From assembly GCA_031255315.1 (NCBI GenBank), contig JAIRSS010000081.1, forward strand, positions 1-18,433: a stretch of 18,433 bases of DNA. The letters run 5' to 3'. Position numbers and translations under genes: made by a program. A model generated the notes under the pieces. The model was not told the origin of the DNA and made no database searches. It saw only the letters and a program-made list of their open reading frames with translations. Each line of letters begins with the position of its first letter. Positions within the stretch are counted from its first letter, which is position 1. Below, piece by piece: positions 1 through 6,184 of this stretch. The DNA is from Spirochaetaceae bacterium. Its GTDB lineage: Bacteria > Spirochaetota > Spirochaetia > Treponematales > Breznakiellaceae.

Positions 1-170
1 CCGTGGATAAAGGCGGCGTCTCCTATCTTGCGGTATGCGGCTTTTAGGTGTTTTACACGCCTGGTACAGAGGTGTAAACGCTCCGCAACCTCGCGAACGG
101 TGAAGAATCCGTTGCAGGCACCCTTGATGTAGTACGCTCGATTGAACTCTTTCTGCTTAACCGCCCTCAT
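1..170 (-). CDS. Transposase, N-terminal helix-turn-helix part (cut by window edge)
   Basis: The reverse strand reads from an ATG at 170-168 to the window edge, giving 56 residues with no stop. The start is supported by AGGAGG about six bases upstream (176-182). The product is basic; residues 22-43 (FFTVREVAERLHLCTRRVKHLK) look like a helix-turn-helix, and the stretch ending 'RKIGDAAFIHG' matches the usual N-terminus of ISNCY-type and related transposases ('..RQVKRLLKRYREEGxxALIHG'). The catalytic domain lies outside the window, so activity and completeness cannot be judged. It is transcribed away from the aminotransferase gene. A weak -10-like GATAAT lies on the reverse strand at 201-196. 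No terminal inverted repeat of an insertion sequence could be identified with confidence between 171 and 250. The family call is fairly sure; the exact IS family is not. Confidence 0.72.
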   Translation of the reverse strand, partial: MRAVKQKEFNRAYYIKGACNGFFTVREVAERLHLCTRRVKHLKAAYRKIGDAAFIH

Positions 171-274
171 ATGCAACCTCCTATGCCGTATTCTCATTAT
201 CGGCGGGGTGAAAAAAACCTTAAATTTTATAGATGAATTTATCGAAACTACTTGACAATTTTTGAAAGAAGAGC

Positions 275-303
275 TTGACATGCAGAAGTGGGTATGGTAA
301 ACT
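275..303 (+). promoter_or_regulatory. Sigma70-type promoter of the aminotransferase gene
   Basis: A perfect -35 hexamer TTGACA (275-280), a 17-base spacer and a -10 hexamer TAAACT (298-303, four of six matches) predict a transcript start near 310. A second TTGACA lies at 252-257, 23 bases upstream, but has no -10 at the right distance. The promoter sits 61 bases before the GTG start. Confidence 0.6.
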
Positions 304-312
304 ATTAAGCTA

Positions 313-350
313 ATGAAAAGAGAATGGCTTTAGACTCATCTCTTTTTCAT
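313..350 (+). promoter_or_regulatory. 5' leader hairpin with a six-codon reading frame
   Basis: ATGAAAAGAGA (313-323) pairs with TCTCTTTTTCAT (339-350) with one bulged base; the loop is 324-338. It begins almost at the predicted transcript start (about 310) and ends three bases before the Shine-Dalgarno AAGGAG (353-358). The left arm is also the start of a tiny frame, Met-Lys-Arg-Glu-Trp-Leu-stop (313-333). The hairpin may stabilise the 5' end or control access to the ribosome site; that is inference. Confidence 0.45.
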
Positions 351-363
351 AGAAGGAGTGATC

Positions 364-1680
364 GTGGAACATGAATTGGCCCGGGAATTAAACGCGGTTT
401 TGGGGGATACTACTCCCGGGGCGTTGCTTTCCGCTATGGGGAGGAAACTGTATTTTCCCAAAGGTATAATCGCTCAGGGCGCGGAGGCGAAGCAGTTCAG
501 TACGTTCGCCAACGGCACACTCGGAATCGCCGTAAAACAGAAAACGCCACTTATTTTATCGCCTCTGAAGGAGCAGGTGCCGGGGCTGAACGCCGGGGAA
601 ATCGTCTCGTATGCGCCCACGGCGGGTATTCACGGGCTGCGGGAATTCTGGAAGGGAGACATACGCCGTAAAAACCCGTCCCTTGTGAACGCCGCCTTTT
701 CCCTGCCCGTTGTAACTGCCGGATTGACCGCCGGGATAAGCGCCCTGTGCGATCTTTTCCTGGACGAAGGCCAACCCCTTCTGGCGGCAAACCCATCGTG
801 GGACAACTACGCGCTGATCGCCGAAGCGCGGCATAACGCGGAACTGCGGCTCGTGGATGTGTTCAACGACAGGGGTATAGATCTGGCCGTGTTCCGGACC
901 GCGCTGACCGGGGAGGCGGAAAAATCCGGCTCTGTCCGGGTTATCCTCAATTTTCCCCATAACCCCACCGGGTATTCGCCCACCGCCGCCGAAGCCGGGG
1001 AAATTTGCGCTGTTATCCAGAAGATTGCCGAAAAGGGCGCTAAAGTGCTGGTAATTTGCGATGACGCCTACTTCGGCCTGCGTTTCGAGGAGGACATAGA
1101 GGCCCAGTCTTTATTCGCGTATCTGTCGGATATTCACGAAAATGTGTTTGCCGCGAAAATAGACGGCGCAACAAAAGAAGATTTTGCCTGGGGTCTGCGT
1201 TGCGGCTTTATTACCTTCGCGGGTAAAGGCCTGACCGCCGCCCATTACGAAGCCCTCGTAAAAAAGACGATGGCCGTTATTCGTTCCACGATTTCCTGTT
1301 CCTCCACGGTCGTCCAGAACCTCCTGCAAAAAATGTACACTTCCGGGGGCGATACTCTGGAAAAAGAACGGGCCGCCTACAGGGACATCATACAGGGCCG
1401 CTACAAAAAGGTACGCGCCTTTGTTGACGCGAGAAAAAGCCCTGCCCTGCGGCCCATGCCTTTTAATTCCGGCTACTTTATGAGTTTTAAGTGTGAAAAT
1501 ATAAGCGCGGAAACCCTGCGGCAGAAATTGCTGCACGAGTCCGGCGTGGGCACTATAGCTATAGACGAGCGTACTTTGCGGGTCGCCTTTTCAGGGCTGG
1601 ATGATAACTGTATTGACGAGGTATACGCCGCTATCTACCAGATGGCTGAAGAACTTGCCGGAAAAGACGGAAAAGAATAA
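364..1680 (+). CDS. PLP-dependent class I/II aminotransferase
   Basis: A fold-type I aminotransferase that would move an amino group between an amino acid and a 2-oxo acid in the cytoplasm; the substrate cannot be told from sequence. I prefer GTG at 364 over GTG at 358 because AAGGAG (353-358) then sits five bases upstream; this gives 438 residues, typical of the family. Visible motifs, numbered from 364: 'SYAPTAGIHGLREF' near 82-95, 'NFPHNPTGY' at 196-204 (PLP-pocket Asn and the PTG turn), 'DDAYFGL' at 233-239, the presumed Schiff-base lysine K271 in 'GATK' followed by 'GLRCGF' with phosphate-binding R279, and a C-terminal 'LRVAFSGLD' with the likely carboxylate-binding arginine. It has its own promoter and leader hairpin. 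Glutamate dehydrogenase follows 164 bases downstream on the same strand, which suggests shared use of glutamate/2-oxoglutarate. Confidence 0.88.
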   Translation: MEHELARELNAVLGDTTPGALLSAMGRKLYFPKGIIAQGAEAKQFSTFANGTLGIAVKQKTPLILSPLKEQVPGLNAGEIVSYAPTAGIHGLREFWKGDIRRKNPSLVNAAFSLPVVTAGLTAGISALCDLFLDEGQPLLAANPSWDNYALIAEARHNAELRLVDVFNDRGIDLAVFRTALTGEAEKSGSVRVILNFPHNPTGYSPTAAEAGEICAVIQKIAEKGAKVLVICDDAYFGLRFEEDIEAQSLFAYLSDIHENVFAAKIDGATKEDFAWGLRCGFITFAGKGLTAAHYEALVKKTMAVIRSTISCSSTVVQNLLQKMYTSGGDTLEKERAAYRDIIQGRYKKVRAFVDARKSPALRPMPFNSGYFMSFKCENISAETLRQKLLHESGVGTIAIDERTLRVAFSGLDDNCIDEVYAAIYQMAEELAGKDGKE

Positions 1681-1686
1681 CGGAAA

Positions 1687-1742
1687 ATCCGCAAGACGAT
1701 GGAATCTGCTATAAACGCTGTTCCAGCGCACGCCCTGCGGAT
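1687..1742 (+). repeat. Nested inverted repeats between aminotransferase and gdhA
   Basis: ATCCGCA (1687-1693) is the exact complement of TGCGGAT (1736-1742). Inside it, TGGAA...TTCCA and CGCTG-TTC-CAGCG form shorter alternative stems that cannot all exist together. Further on, GGGAA-TTTT-TTCCC (1765-1778) followed by TTT could be a weak terminator, and GAGTTT-AAGAT-AAACTC (1797-1813) is a small perfect palindrome 32 bases before the gdhA start. These may act as a terminator or operator region; no clear -35/-10 pair for gdhA was found here. Confidence 0.35.
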
Positions 1743-1844
1743 GCAATGTATATGGAGGCGCAGGGGGAATTTTTTCCCTTTAGACTTGTTGATGATGAGT
1801 TTAAGATAAACTCTCATAAAATCTATATTACAGGAGAGGGATTT

Positions 1845-3104
1845 ATGGCAGACAAATACAATCCTTATGAAAACATGTTGCAGGTACTGGACCAGGCCGC
1901 GAAAAAGCTCGGTCTTGAACAGAATGACTACGAAACCCTGAAGTATCCCGAACGGGAATTGAAGGTCTCTATTCCGGTCAAAATGGACAATGGGGATATC
2001 AAGGTCTTTGAGGGTTACCGGGTGCAGCATTCCAGCAGCCGTGGCCCCTGCAAGGGGGGAATCCGCTACCACGAGGAAGTTGATATTGACGAGGTAAAGG
2101 CCCTGGCAGGGTGGATGACTTTTAAATGCGCGGTGGTAAACCTGCCCTACGGCGGGGCAAAAGGCGCGGTGAAAGTCGATCCGTCCAAATTGTCCAGGGG
2201 CGAACTGGAGCGCTTAACCCGGCGCTTTACCGCGTCGATATTGCCGATCATCGGCCCGGAGACGGACATTCCCGCGCCCGATGTGAACACCAACGCGGAA
2301 ATCATGGGATGGATCATGGACACCTACAGTATGCTCCACGGCTACGCAGTCCCCGGCGTGGTTACCGGCAAATCCATCGAAATAGGCGGTTCCCTGGGGC
2401 GGGCTGAAGCGACCGGCCGAGGGGTAAGTATCGTAACCGGGGAGATACTGAAATACCTCAATATGTCCAAAGAAGGCGTCCGGGTCGCGGTACAGGGCAT
2501 GGGAAATGTAGGCGGTGTAACGGCGAAGCTGCTCTACGAACAGGGTTACAAGATCGTAGCGGTCAGCGACATATCCGGCGCGTATTACAACCCCGCCGGA
2601 CTGGACATTCCCGCCATTGACGCGTATCGCGCCGCTTCCGGCAATTCCCTGAAAGGCTACGCCGCCGAGGGCGTCAAACCAATTTCCAACGTGGAACTCC
2701 TGACCTGTGACTGCGATGTGCTAATCCCCTGCGCCCTGCAAAACCAGATCACTGAGGAGCTTGCTGAATTGGTAACGGCAAAACTCATCGTGGAAGGCGC
2801 CAACGGCCCTACAACCGTGGAAGCGGACGAAATCCTGAACAAACGGGGGGTGACCATCCTTCCGGACATTCTCGCCAACGCCGGCGGCGTGGTCGTGTCT
2901 TACCTTGAGTGGGTACAGAACATCCAGGAACTCACCTGGGAAGAGAACCAGATCAATGAGACCCTGAAAAAGGTCATGATCCGCAGTTTTGAACAGGTGC
3001 TGAACATCGTCAAGGAATACCACGTGTCTTTCCGCATCGCCGCCTATATGCTGGCCATTTCCAAACTGGTCAAGGCCAAGAAGATCCGGGGCGTGTTCCC
3101 GTAA
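1845..3104 (+). CDS. gdhA: Glutamate dehydrogenase (Glu/Leu/Phe/Val dehydrogenase family)
   Basis: Catalyses reversible oxidative deamination of glutamate to 2-oxoglutarate and ammonium with NAD(P). The start at ATG 1845 is chosen because GGAGAGGG (1833-1840) lies four bases upstream and the protein then has 419 residues, the usual length of hexameric enzymes; the open frame continues upstream to 1746 without a homologous region. Domain order is normal: an N-terminal dimerisation/substrate domain with 'GPCKGGIRYH' (K70), K94, 'PYGGAKGAV' with catalytic K106, and 'DIPAPDVNT' with catalytic D146; then a Rossmann domain with 'GMGNVGG' (218-224); then 'VEGANGPTT' and 'PDILANAGGVVVSYLEW'. All expected catalytic residues are present. 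Cofactor preference is not decided. It follows the aminotransferase and is followed by a GC-rich hairpin just after its stop codon. Confidence 0.95.
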   Translation: MADKYNPYENMLQVLDQAAKKLGLEQNDYETLKYPERELKVSIPVKMDNGDIKVFEGYRVQHSSSRGPCKGGIRYHEEVDIDEVKALAGWMTFKCAVVNLPYGGAKGAVKVDPSKLSRGELERLTRRFTASILPIIGPETDIPAPDVNTNAEIMGWIMDTYSMLHGYAVPGVVTGKSIEIGGSLGRAEATGRGVSIVTGEILKYLNMSKEGVRVAVQGMGNVGGVTAKLLYEQGYKIVAVSDISGAYYNPAGLDIPAIDAYRAASGNSLKGYAAEGVKPISNVELLTCDCDVLIPCALQNQITEELAELVTAKLIVEGANGPTTVEADEILNKRGVTILPDILANAGGVVVSYLEWVQNIQELTWEENQINETLKKVMIRSFEQVLNIVKEYHVSFRIAAYMLAISKLVKAKKIRGVFP

Positions 3105-3140
3105 ACGTTTCGAGGCGCGCCTGAGCGCGCCTCGGCGTTT
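3103..3140 (+). terminator. GC-rich hairpin at the end of gdhA
   Basis: A perfect 10-base stem CGAGGCGCGC (3111-3120) / GCGCGCCTCG (3125-3134) closes a CTGA loop. The flanks AAACG (3103-3107) and CGTTT (3136-3140) also pair and start inside the gdhA stop codon. Only three Ts follow, so it may be a weak intrinsic terminator or a 3'-end stabilising structure. Confidence 0.55.
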
Positions 3141-3185
3141 GAATTCCGTCCGCCCTGCCTCGCGCCCAAGCGGCAGCGGCGCCTT

Positions 3186-3228
3186 TGCAGCCCTTGTATG
3201 ACGGCAGCCGTCCCATACAAGGGCTGTA
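3186..3228. repeat. Long perfect inverted repeat in the gap before the recombinase
   Basis: CAGCCCTTGTATG (3188-3200) is the exact complement of CATACAAGGGCTG (3214-3226). Inside the loop, ACGGC-A-GCCGT pairs again, giving a hairpin of about 18 pairs. No T run follows on either strand, so it is not an obvious terminator. The rest of the gap (3229-3500) holds an AT-rich stretch at about 3270-3340 and no gene that I can support. Confidence 0.6.
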
Positions 3229-3500
3229 GGGCCGCGTGGTGTACTTCATGGTTGAACGCGGGAATTACGGCAAAACTGATAAAACCCAATTACTTCAAAA
3301 TTTTAAAGAAATAGAAAAAGGAAAAATTCCTCTCAAAATCTGACCGGTTCGAATGCTGTGTTTTTATCGGAGTTTTCCCGAATAAACCGGACGGCAGTGA
3401 TGTTATTAGTGTGGACCAGCCCGAATATCCTGTGACTCGCACGGTTGGAAGAACCAAAGCAAAAGCCGATTTCTGCGCCATTAGTATACCAGAGGTTTTT

Positions 3501-4775
3501 ATGGATGTCGTGTATGTATTTTGTGATGACGGGAAGTTTTCTATTCTTTTTTACGATTACGATCCCCGGCTGTTCCTGGCCATATTGAACAGTCAGGCAG
3601 GATTTTGGGACGCCCATATTCCCGGTTTCATTATCCCGAAAAATCCCGCCGGACATGCCCAGATTCGCCGTCTTCTCCGGAGCAATCCCTATGTGATAGT
3701 AAAGCCCGGCGAAAAGCCGTCTCTTCAGACGTATAATTTTTTTGCCGGGGATGTATCCTCGAAGATGTCCCGCCATGAGGATGCTTCCGGTCTGGCGGGA
3801 TCGTCTGTAGCGGATACAGCCAAAGCGGTGACGCTCGCGGGAACGGACGCAAAGGTTGGGCATGAGGCAGAACCACCGGCTCGTATTGGCGGCCATTCCT
3901 GCCTTGTTCACGCTGTCCCCCAGGCGGATCTTTTTTCTTCCGTTTGGCGTGAGAAACTGATAACCGAACTCCGGTCAAGAAAGTACAGCCTAAAAACTGT
4001 AGCGTCCTATGTGCACTATAATCGGGCATTCTGCCGGGTAATGCGGAAAAATCCGGAAGGTAGTACCCGAGAAGACATAACAATATATTTAGCATATCTC
4101 GATAGAAAACGGGATATGTCGTCGTCTTCTATGAATTTGGCCATTAGCGCTCTTAAATTTTTTTATCATGAAGTAGCCAAAAAGACTATCGTCCAAGAGC
4201 AGCGTCGTCCGCGGCAAGACAAACGTCTTCCGGGAGTACTTTCCAGTTCTGAGGTCAGCCGGCTGTTAGACCTGGAGAAAAATCCTAAACATCGGCTCCT
4301 GTTGATGCTTACATATTCCGCCGGATTGCGGGTCAGTGAAGTGGTAGCCCTTAAACGGGAACACATAGATATAAACCGGAAAAGTATTTTAATACGATTG
4401 GGGAAGGGACGCCGAGATCGTTATACCGTGCTTTCAGATCGGGCCGCTAAATTCGTTGGGGATTATTGTACAATGTATTGTGTTGAAGGCTGGCTGTTCC
4501 CTGGGAATCCTGTCCAACATCATTTGTCCATCCGCTCCGCCCAAAACATTTTTGATAAAGCCCTCCATAACGCGGGAATCCAGAAACCTATTTCCATCCA
4601 CAGTCTTCGGCACACCTTTGCCACGCATCTACTGGAAAGCGGTACGGATATCAAATATATCCAGGAACTTTTAGGCCATACCTCACTCAGAACCACCCAA
4701 CAATACACCCATGTAGCCCGTCGTTCTCTGCTGCACATTCAAAGCCCCCTTGACAATCTGAACCAGAATGACTGA
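3501..4775 (+). CDS. Tyrosine recombinase/integrase with N-terminal extension
   Basis: A site-specific recombinase of the XerC/XerD-like class. I chose ATG 3501 because AGAGG (3491-3495) lies five bases upstream; the frame also contains a GTG at 3411 with no ribosome site. From 3501 the protein has 424 residues. Residues about 146-228 form the core-binding (SAM-like) domain ('SVWREKLITELRSRKYSLK...'). The catalytic domain has the full set: R277 in 'AGLRVSE', K302 in 'GKGRR', H367 and R370 in 'HSLRH', H393 in 'LLGH', and nucleophile Y402 in 'QQYTHV'. The end 'HIQSPLDNL' is common in recombinases linked to mobile elements. Residues 1-145 are extra: a compact segment (about 1-84) with 'LNSQAGFWDAHIPGFIIP', then a linker rich in Ala, Gly and Ser. 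The gene is visibly more AT-rich than its neighbours, suggesting transfer. The integron-integrase insert is absent. Confidence 0.9.
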   Translation: MDVVYVFCDDGKFSILFYDYDPRLFLAILNSQAGFWDAHIPGFIIPKNPAGHAQIRRLLRSNPYVIVKPGEKPSLQTYNFFAGDVSSKMSRHEDASGLAGSSVADTAKAVTLAGTDAKVGHEAEPPARIGGHSCLVHAVPQADLFSSVWREKLITELRSRKYSLKTVASYVHYNRAFCRVMRKNPEGSTREDITIYLAYLDRKRDMSSSSMNLAISALKFFYHEVAKKTIVQEQRRPRQDKRLPGVLSSSEVSRLLDLEKNPKHRLLLMLTYSAGLRVSEVVALKREHIDINRKSILIRLGKGRRDRYTVLSDRAAKFVGDYCTMYCVEGWLFPGNPVQHHLSIRSAQNIFDKALHNAGIQKPISIHSLRHTFATHLLESGTDIKYIQELLGHTSLRTTQQYTHVARRSLLHIQSPLDNLNQND

Positions 4776-4853
4776 TACTTATTTACCACTCTATGGTTGA
4801 AAAATCTGTCAATCTATTATTCCGGGTTTTACAGCCCTCTGCCGGGACTTGTT

Positions 4854-4869
4854 TGGCATGAAAATTGCT
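4854..4869 (+). promoter_or_regulatory. Sigma54 (-24/-12) promoter of the exported-protein gene
   Basis: TGGCATG (4854-4860), four bases, then TTGCT (4865-4869) matches the sigma54 consensus TGGCACG-N4-TTGCW at all but one position, with the required 12-base step between the GG and GC pairs. The predicted transcript start is near 4880, 44 bases before the ATG at 4924. It lies between genes and on the correct strand. The window also encodes a sigma54 activator at 15749-17107, but no direct link is shown. Confidence 0.6.
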
Positions 4870-4883
4870 ATGTTCCTGATAGA

Positions 4884-4904
4884 TGAGTCGTTGACTCAAT
4901 CAAC
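4884..4904 (+). promoter_or_regulatory. Small overlapping palindromes in the leader of the exported-protein gene
   Basis: TGAGTC-GTT-GACTCA (4884-4898) and GTTGA-CTCAA-TCAAC (4890-4904) are perfect, overlapping and mutually exclusive inverted repeats. They lie just after the predicted sigma54 start and before the Shine-Dalgarno GGAG (4915-4918). They could be an operator or a small RNA switch; both are speculation. Confidence 0.3.
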
Positions 4905-4923
4905 TTAATTATTTGGAGCAGAT

Positions 4924-5409
4924 ATGAAACGAAACATTATGATTACCTTGCTAGTGATGCTGGCGCTGACCGCCGGGAGCGTGTCCGCCCACCAGCGGGA
5001 ACCCGGTTACGGTCCGGGATGGCGGGGGCCCAGGCACGAGCGGCGTCAATACAGCCGGCGATTTTCCGGCCCCCCACGATCGAACCGCCGGGAAGATACC
5101 ACGACCCTTGTTTGGGAAAAAGTTACCGTTACGGGAAATCTGGAACTGATAGACGGCGCCATAGCCCTTAGGCAAGACGCCGTTACCTACTACCCTATCG
5201 GCCTGAACAGGCTTGTAGGCTTCATTGACGGGCTGAAAGAAGGAGCCCGGGTCACGCTGGAAGGCGCCGCCCGTCCGCTTTCCACAGACGGGGAGCGCCG
5301 CTTTCTGGCGGCCTCCAAACTGGAGCTTAACGGAAAAACCTACGACAATCTTACCCCCCCGGTCACGGACCGTCGGGGAAGATTCTCCCCGGAGAACTAC
5401 AGCCGGTGA
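4924..5409 (+). CDS. Small exported protein, unknown function
   Basis: A 161-residue protein with a clear Sec signal peptide: positive start, hydrophobic residues 5-18, and likely cleavage after A22 ('SVSA/HQ'). The start is supported by GGAG (4915-4918) five bases upstream. Residues 23-58 are a basic, Gly/Pro/Arg-rich, probably disordered stretch. Residues about 64-142 form one compact beta-rich unit ('KVTVTGNLELIDGAIAL...', 'YYPIGLNRLVGFIDGLKEGARVTLEG...') which resembles a small OB-fold-like domain, though I cannot assign a named family. No cysteines and no lipobox, so it is probably periplasmic or secreted. It is a single-gene unit: a sigma54-type promoter upstream and an intrinsic terminator downstream. 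I recall similar short secreted proteins in treponemes but cannot verify this. Confidence 0.75.
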   Translation: MKRNIMITLLVMLALTAGSVSAHQREPGYGPGWRGPRHERRQYSRRFSGPPRSNRREDTTTLVWEKVTVTGNLELIDGAIALRQDAVTYYPIGLNRLVGFIDGLKEGARVTLEGAARPLSTDGERRFLAASKLELNGKTYDNLTPPVTDRRGRFSPENYSR

Positions 5410-5462
5410 GTAACAGCGGGCGAGTAAATTTTACCCTGCCGGGAAGATTTTACCCGCCCCGG

Positions 5463-5494
5463 ATGCGGGATACCTGTTCATACCCCGCATTTTT
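5463..5494 (+). terminator. Intrinsic terminator of the exported-protein gene
   Basis: ATGCGGG (5463-5469) pairs perfectly with CCCGCAT (5484-5490) around a 14-base loop and is followed at once by a T run (5490-5494). It lies 54 bases after the stop codon and ends beside the convergent copZ-like gene stop (5496). Confidence 0.6.
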
Positions 5495-5495
5495 C

Positions 5496-5696
5496 TCATA
5501 CCGCCTCATACCCCGCTTCTTCCACCGCGTCCGTGAGTTCCGCCTGCGTTACTCCGTCCCCGTGGTCTACGAGTGCGGACTTGTCCTTGAGGTTCACGGC
5601 GGCGGAATGTACGCCCGTGATTGCTTCCAGGGCTGTTTTCACCGCTTTGACGCAATGTTCGCAGCTCATTCCTTCAATATTCACTGTGGTCTGCAT
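5496..5696 (-). CDS. copZ: Heavy-metal-associated (HMA) domain protein, CopZ-like chaperone
   Basis: A 66-residue single-domain protein with the HMA metal-binding motif 'GMSCEHC' at 9-15; C12 and C15 would bind Cu(I) or a similar soft metal. The beta-alpha-beta-beta-alpha-beta pattern is complete ('TTVNIEG', 'CVKAVKTALEAI', 'VHSAAVNLKD', 'SALVDH', 'TQAELTDAVEEAGYEAV'). It would carry metal in the cytoplasm to a P-type ATPase or a sensor. The start is supported by AAGGAGAA seven to eight bases upstream. No copper ATPase or metal-responsive regulator lies nearby, so the partner is unknown, and mercury or another metal is possible. A weak reverse promoter (TATAGA at 5724-5719) lies next to the palindrome at 5731-5762. 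The name copZ rests on family likeness only. Confidence 0.85.
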   Translation of the reverse strand: MQTTVNIEGMSCEHCVKAVKTALEAITGVHSAAVNLKDKSALVDHGDGVTQAELTDAVEEAGYEAV

Positions 5697-5730
5697 AGTT
5701 TTCTCCTTACCAAGAGTATCTATAAATCAC

Positions 5731-5762
5731 GGTTGTTCCGCAACTGAATTTGTGGAACAGCC
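5731..5762. repeat. Short palindromic repeat, copy 1
   Basis: GGTTGTTCCGCAA (5731-5743) pairs with TTGTGGAACAGCC (5750-5762): 13 pairs with two G-T wobbles and loop CTGAAT. It is closely similar to the reverse complement of the element at 12585-12616, sharing GGTTGTTCC, AACTGAA and ACAGCC. TCAATTTTT follows on the + strand. It lies just upstream of the copZ-like gene. Confidence 0.65.
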
Positions 5763-5769
5763 TCAATTT

Positions 5770-5960
5770 TTACTATAAATCTTCACTGAAAAAACTCAAA
5801 AATCCCCGAAGCAAAGCCAGGGTATTGAACCAAAACGGCTGCGACCTTAGCATCCCGTTGCGCTCCATAGCGAAACCGGGGAGACCGGCTGTCCCCGTTT
5901 TGGGAAAGCCTCCTTGAAATTCGGGGTTTTGCAAGCCTGAAAGCCTGAAAAACCGCAAGA
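5770..5960. other. Gene-free stretch with hairpin and short tandem repeat
   Basis: Part of the 488-base gap 5697-6184. It contains AAAC-C-GGGGA (5873-5882) pairing with TCCCC-GTTT (5892-5900), and AAGCCTGA twice in tandem (5933-5948). The reverse strand stays open for about 60 codons in two frames, but both begin only with TTG and neither resembles a protein family that I know. The stretch may be a decayed or repeated element. Confidence 0.3.
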
Positions 5961-5961
5961 G

Positions 5962-6012
5962 CCTGTCCCAAAACTATGCGCGTAGTGCACAGTCAATTAG
6001 TTTTGAGACAGG
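5962..6012. repeat. Short palindromic repeat, copy 2 (longer, MITE-like)
   Basis: CCTGTCCCAAAACTA (5962-5976) pairs with TAGTTTTGAGACAGG (5998-6012) with one mismatch. The outer motif (CTGTCCCAAA, TTTTG.GACAG) resembles copies at 5731-5762 and 12585-12616. A separate stem GGCAGC (6037-6042) / GCTGCC (6056-6061) follows. The size and ends suggest a miniature element or the fused ends of an insertion sequence. Confidence 0.6.
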
Positions 6013-6085
6013 ATCGAAGGTATCCTTTGTTTTGCCGGCAGCGGTAATGTGCCCGGCTGCCCTGAAGTATCTCCAGTTATTTATT

Positions 6086-6104
6086 TAGGGTTTTGAAACA
6101 GGGT
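6086..6104. repeat. Partial copy of the palindromic repeat (half-site)
   Basis: TAGGGTTTTGAAACAGGGTC resembles the right arm of copy 2 (TAGTTTTGAGACAGGATC at 5998-6015), with no matching left arm nearby. Its TTGAAA (6093-6098) forms the -35 of the likely promoter of the next operon. Confidence 0.4.
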
Positions 6105-6121
6105 CTATAGAAAAATAAAAG
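6093..6121 (+). promoter_or_regulatory. Likely sigma70-type promoter of the 6185-7596 operon
   Basis: TTGAAA (6093-6098, five of six), a 17-base spacer, then TAAAAG (6116-6121, four of six). The predicted start is near 6128, about 57 bases before the ATG at 6185. The -35 lies inside the repeat half-site. Confidence 0.42.
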
Positions 6122-6184
6122 ATAAAACGCTCGACAACAACAATAAAATGAAATACCATTGTGAAAAATACAGGAGGAACGTCA

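Noticed and set aside
3342..3358. tRNA 3' end or attachment site, from GGTTCGAAT before the recombinase
   Set aside because: Only the T-loop-like nine bases match; no acceptor, D or anticodon stems are present on either strand.
3411..3500. Longer recombinase start at GTG 3411
   Set aside because: No ribosome site before it, whereas ATG 3501 has AGAGG at five bases.
3501..4775. Integron integrase (IntI) with a cassette array
   Set aside because: The extra patch between catalytic boxes that marks IntI is missing, and no attC-type repeats flank the next gene.
5944..5967. Second sigma54 promoter on the reverse strand (GG...TTGC spacing in the repeat)
   Set aside because: GG and TTGC are spaced correctly but most other positions differ, and it lies inside a repeat with no gene directly downstream.
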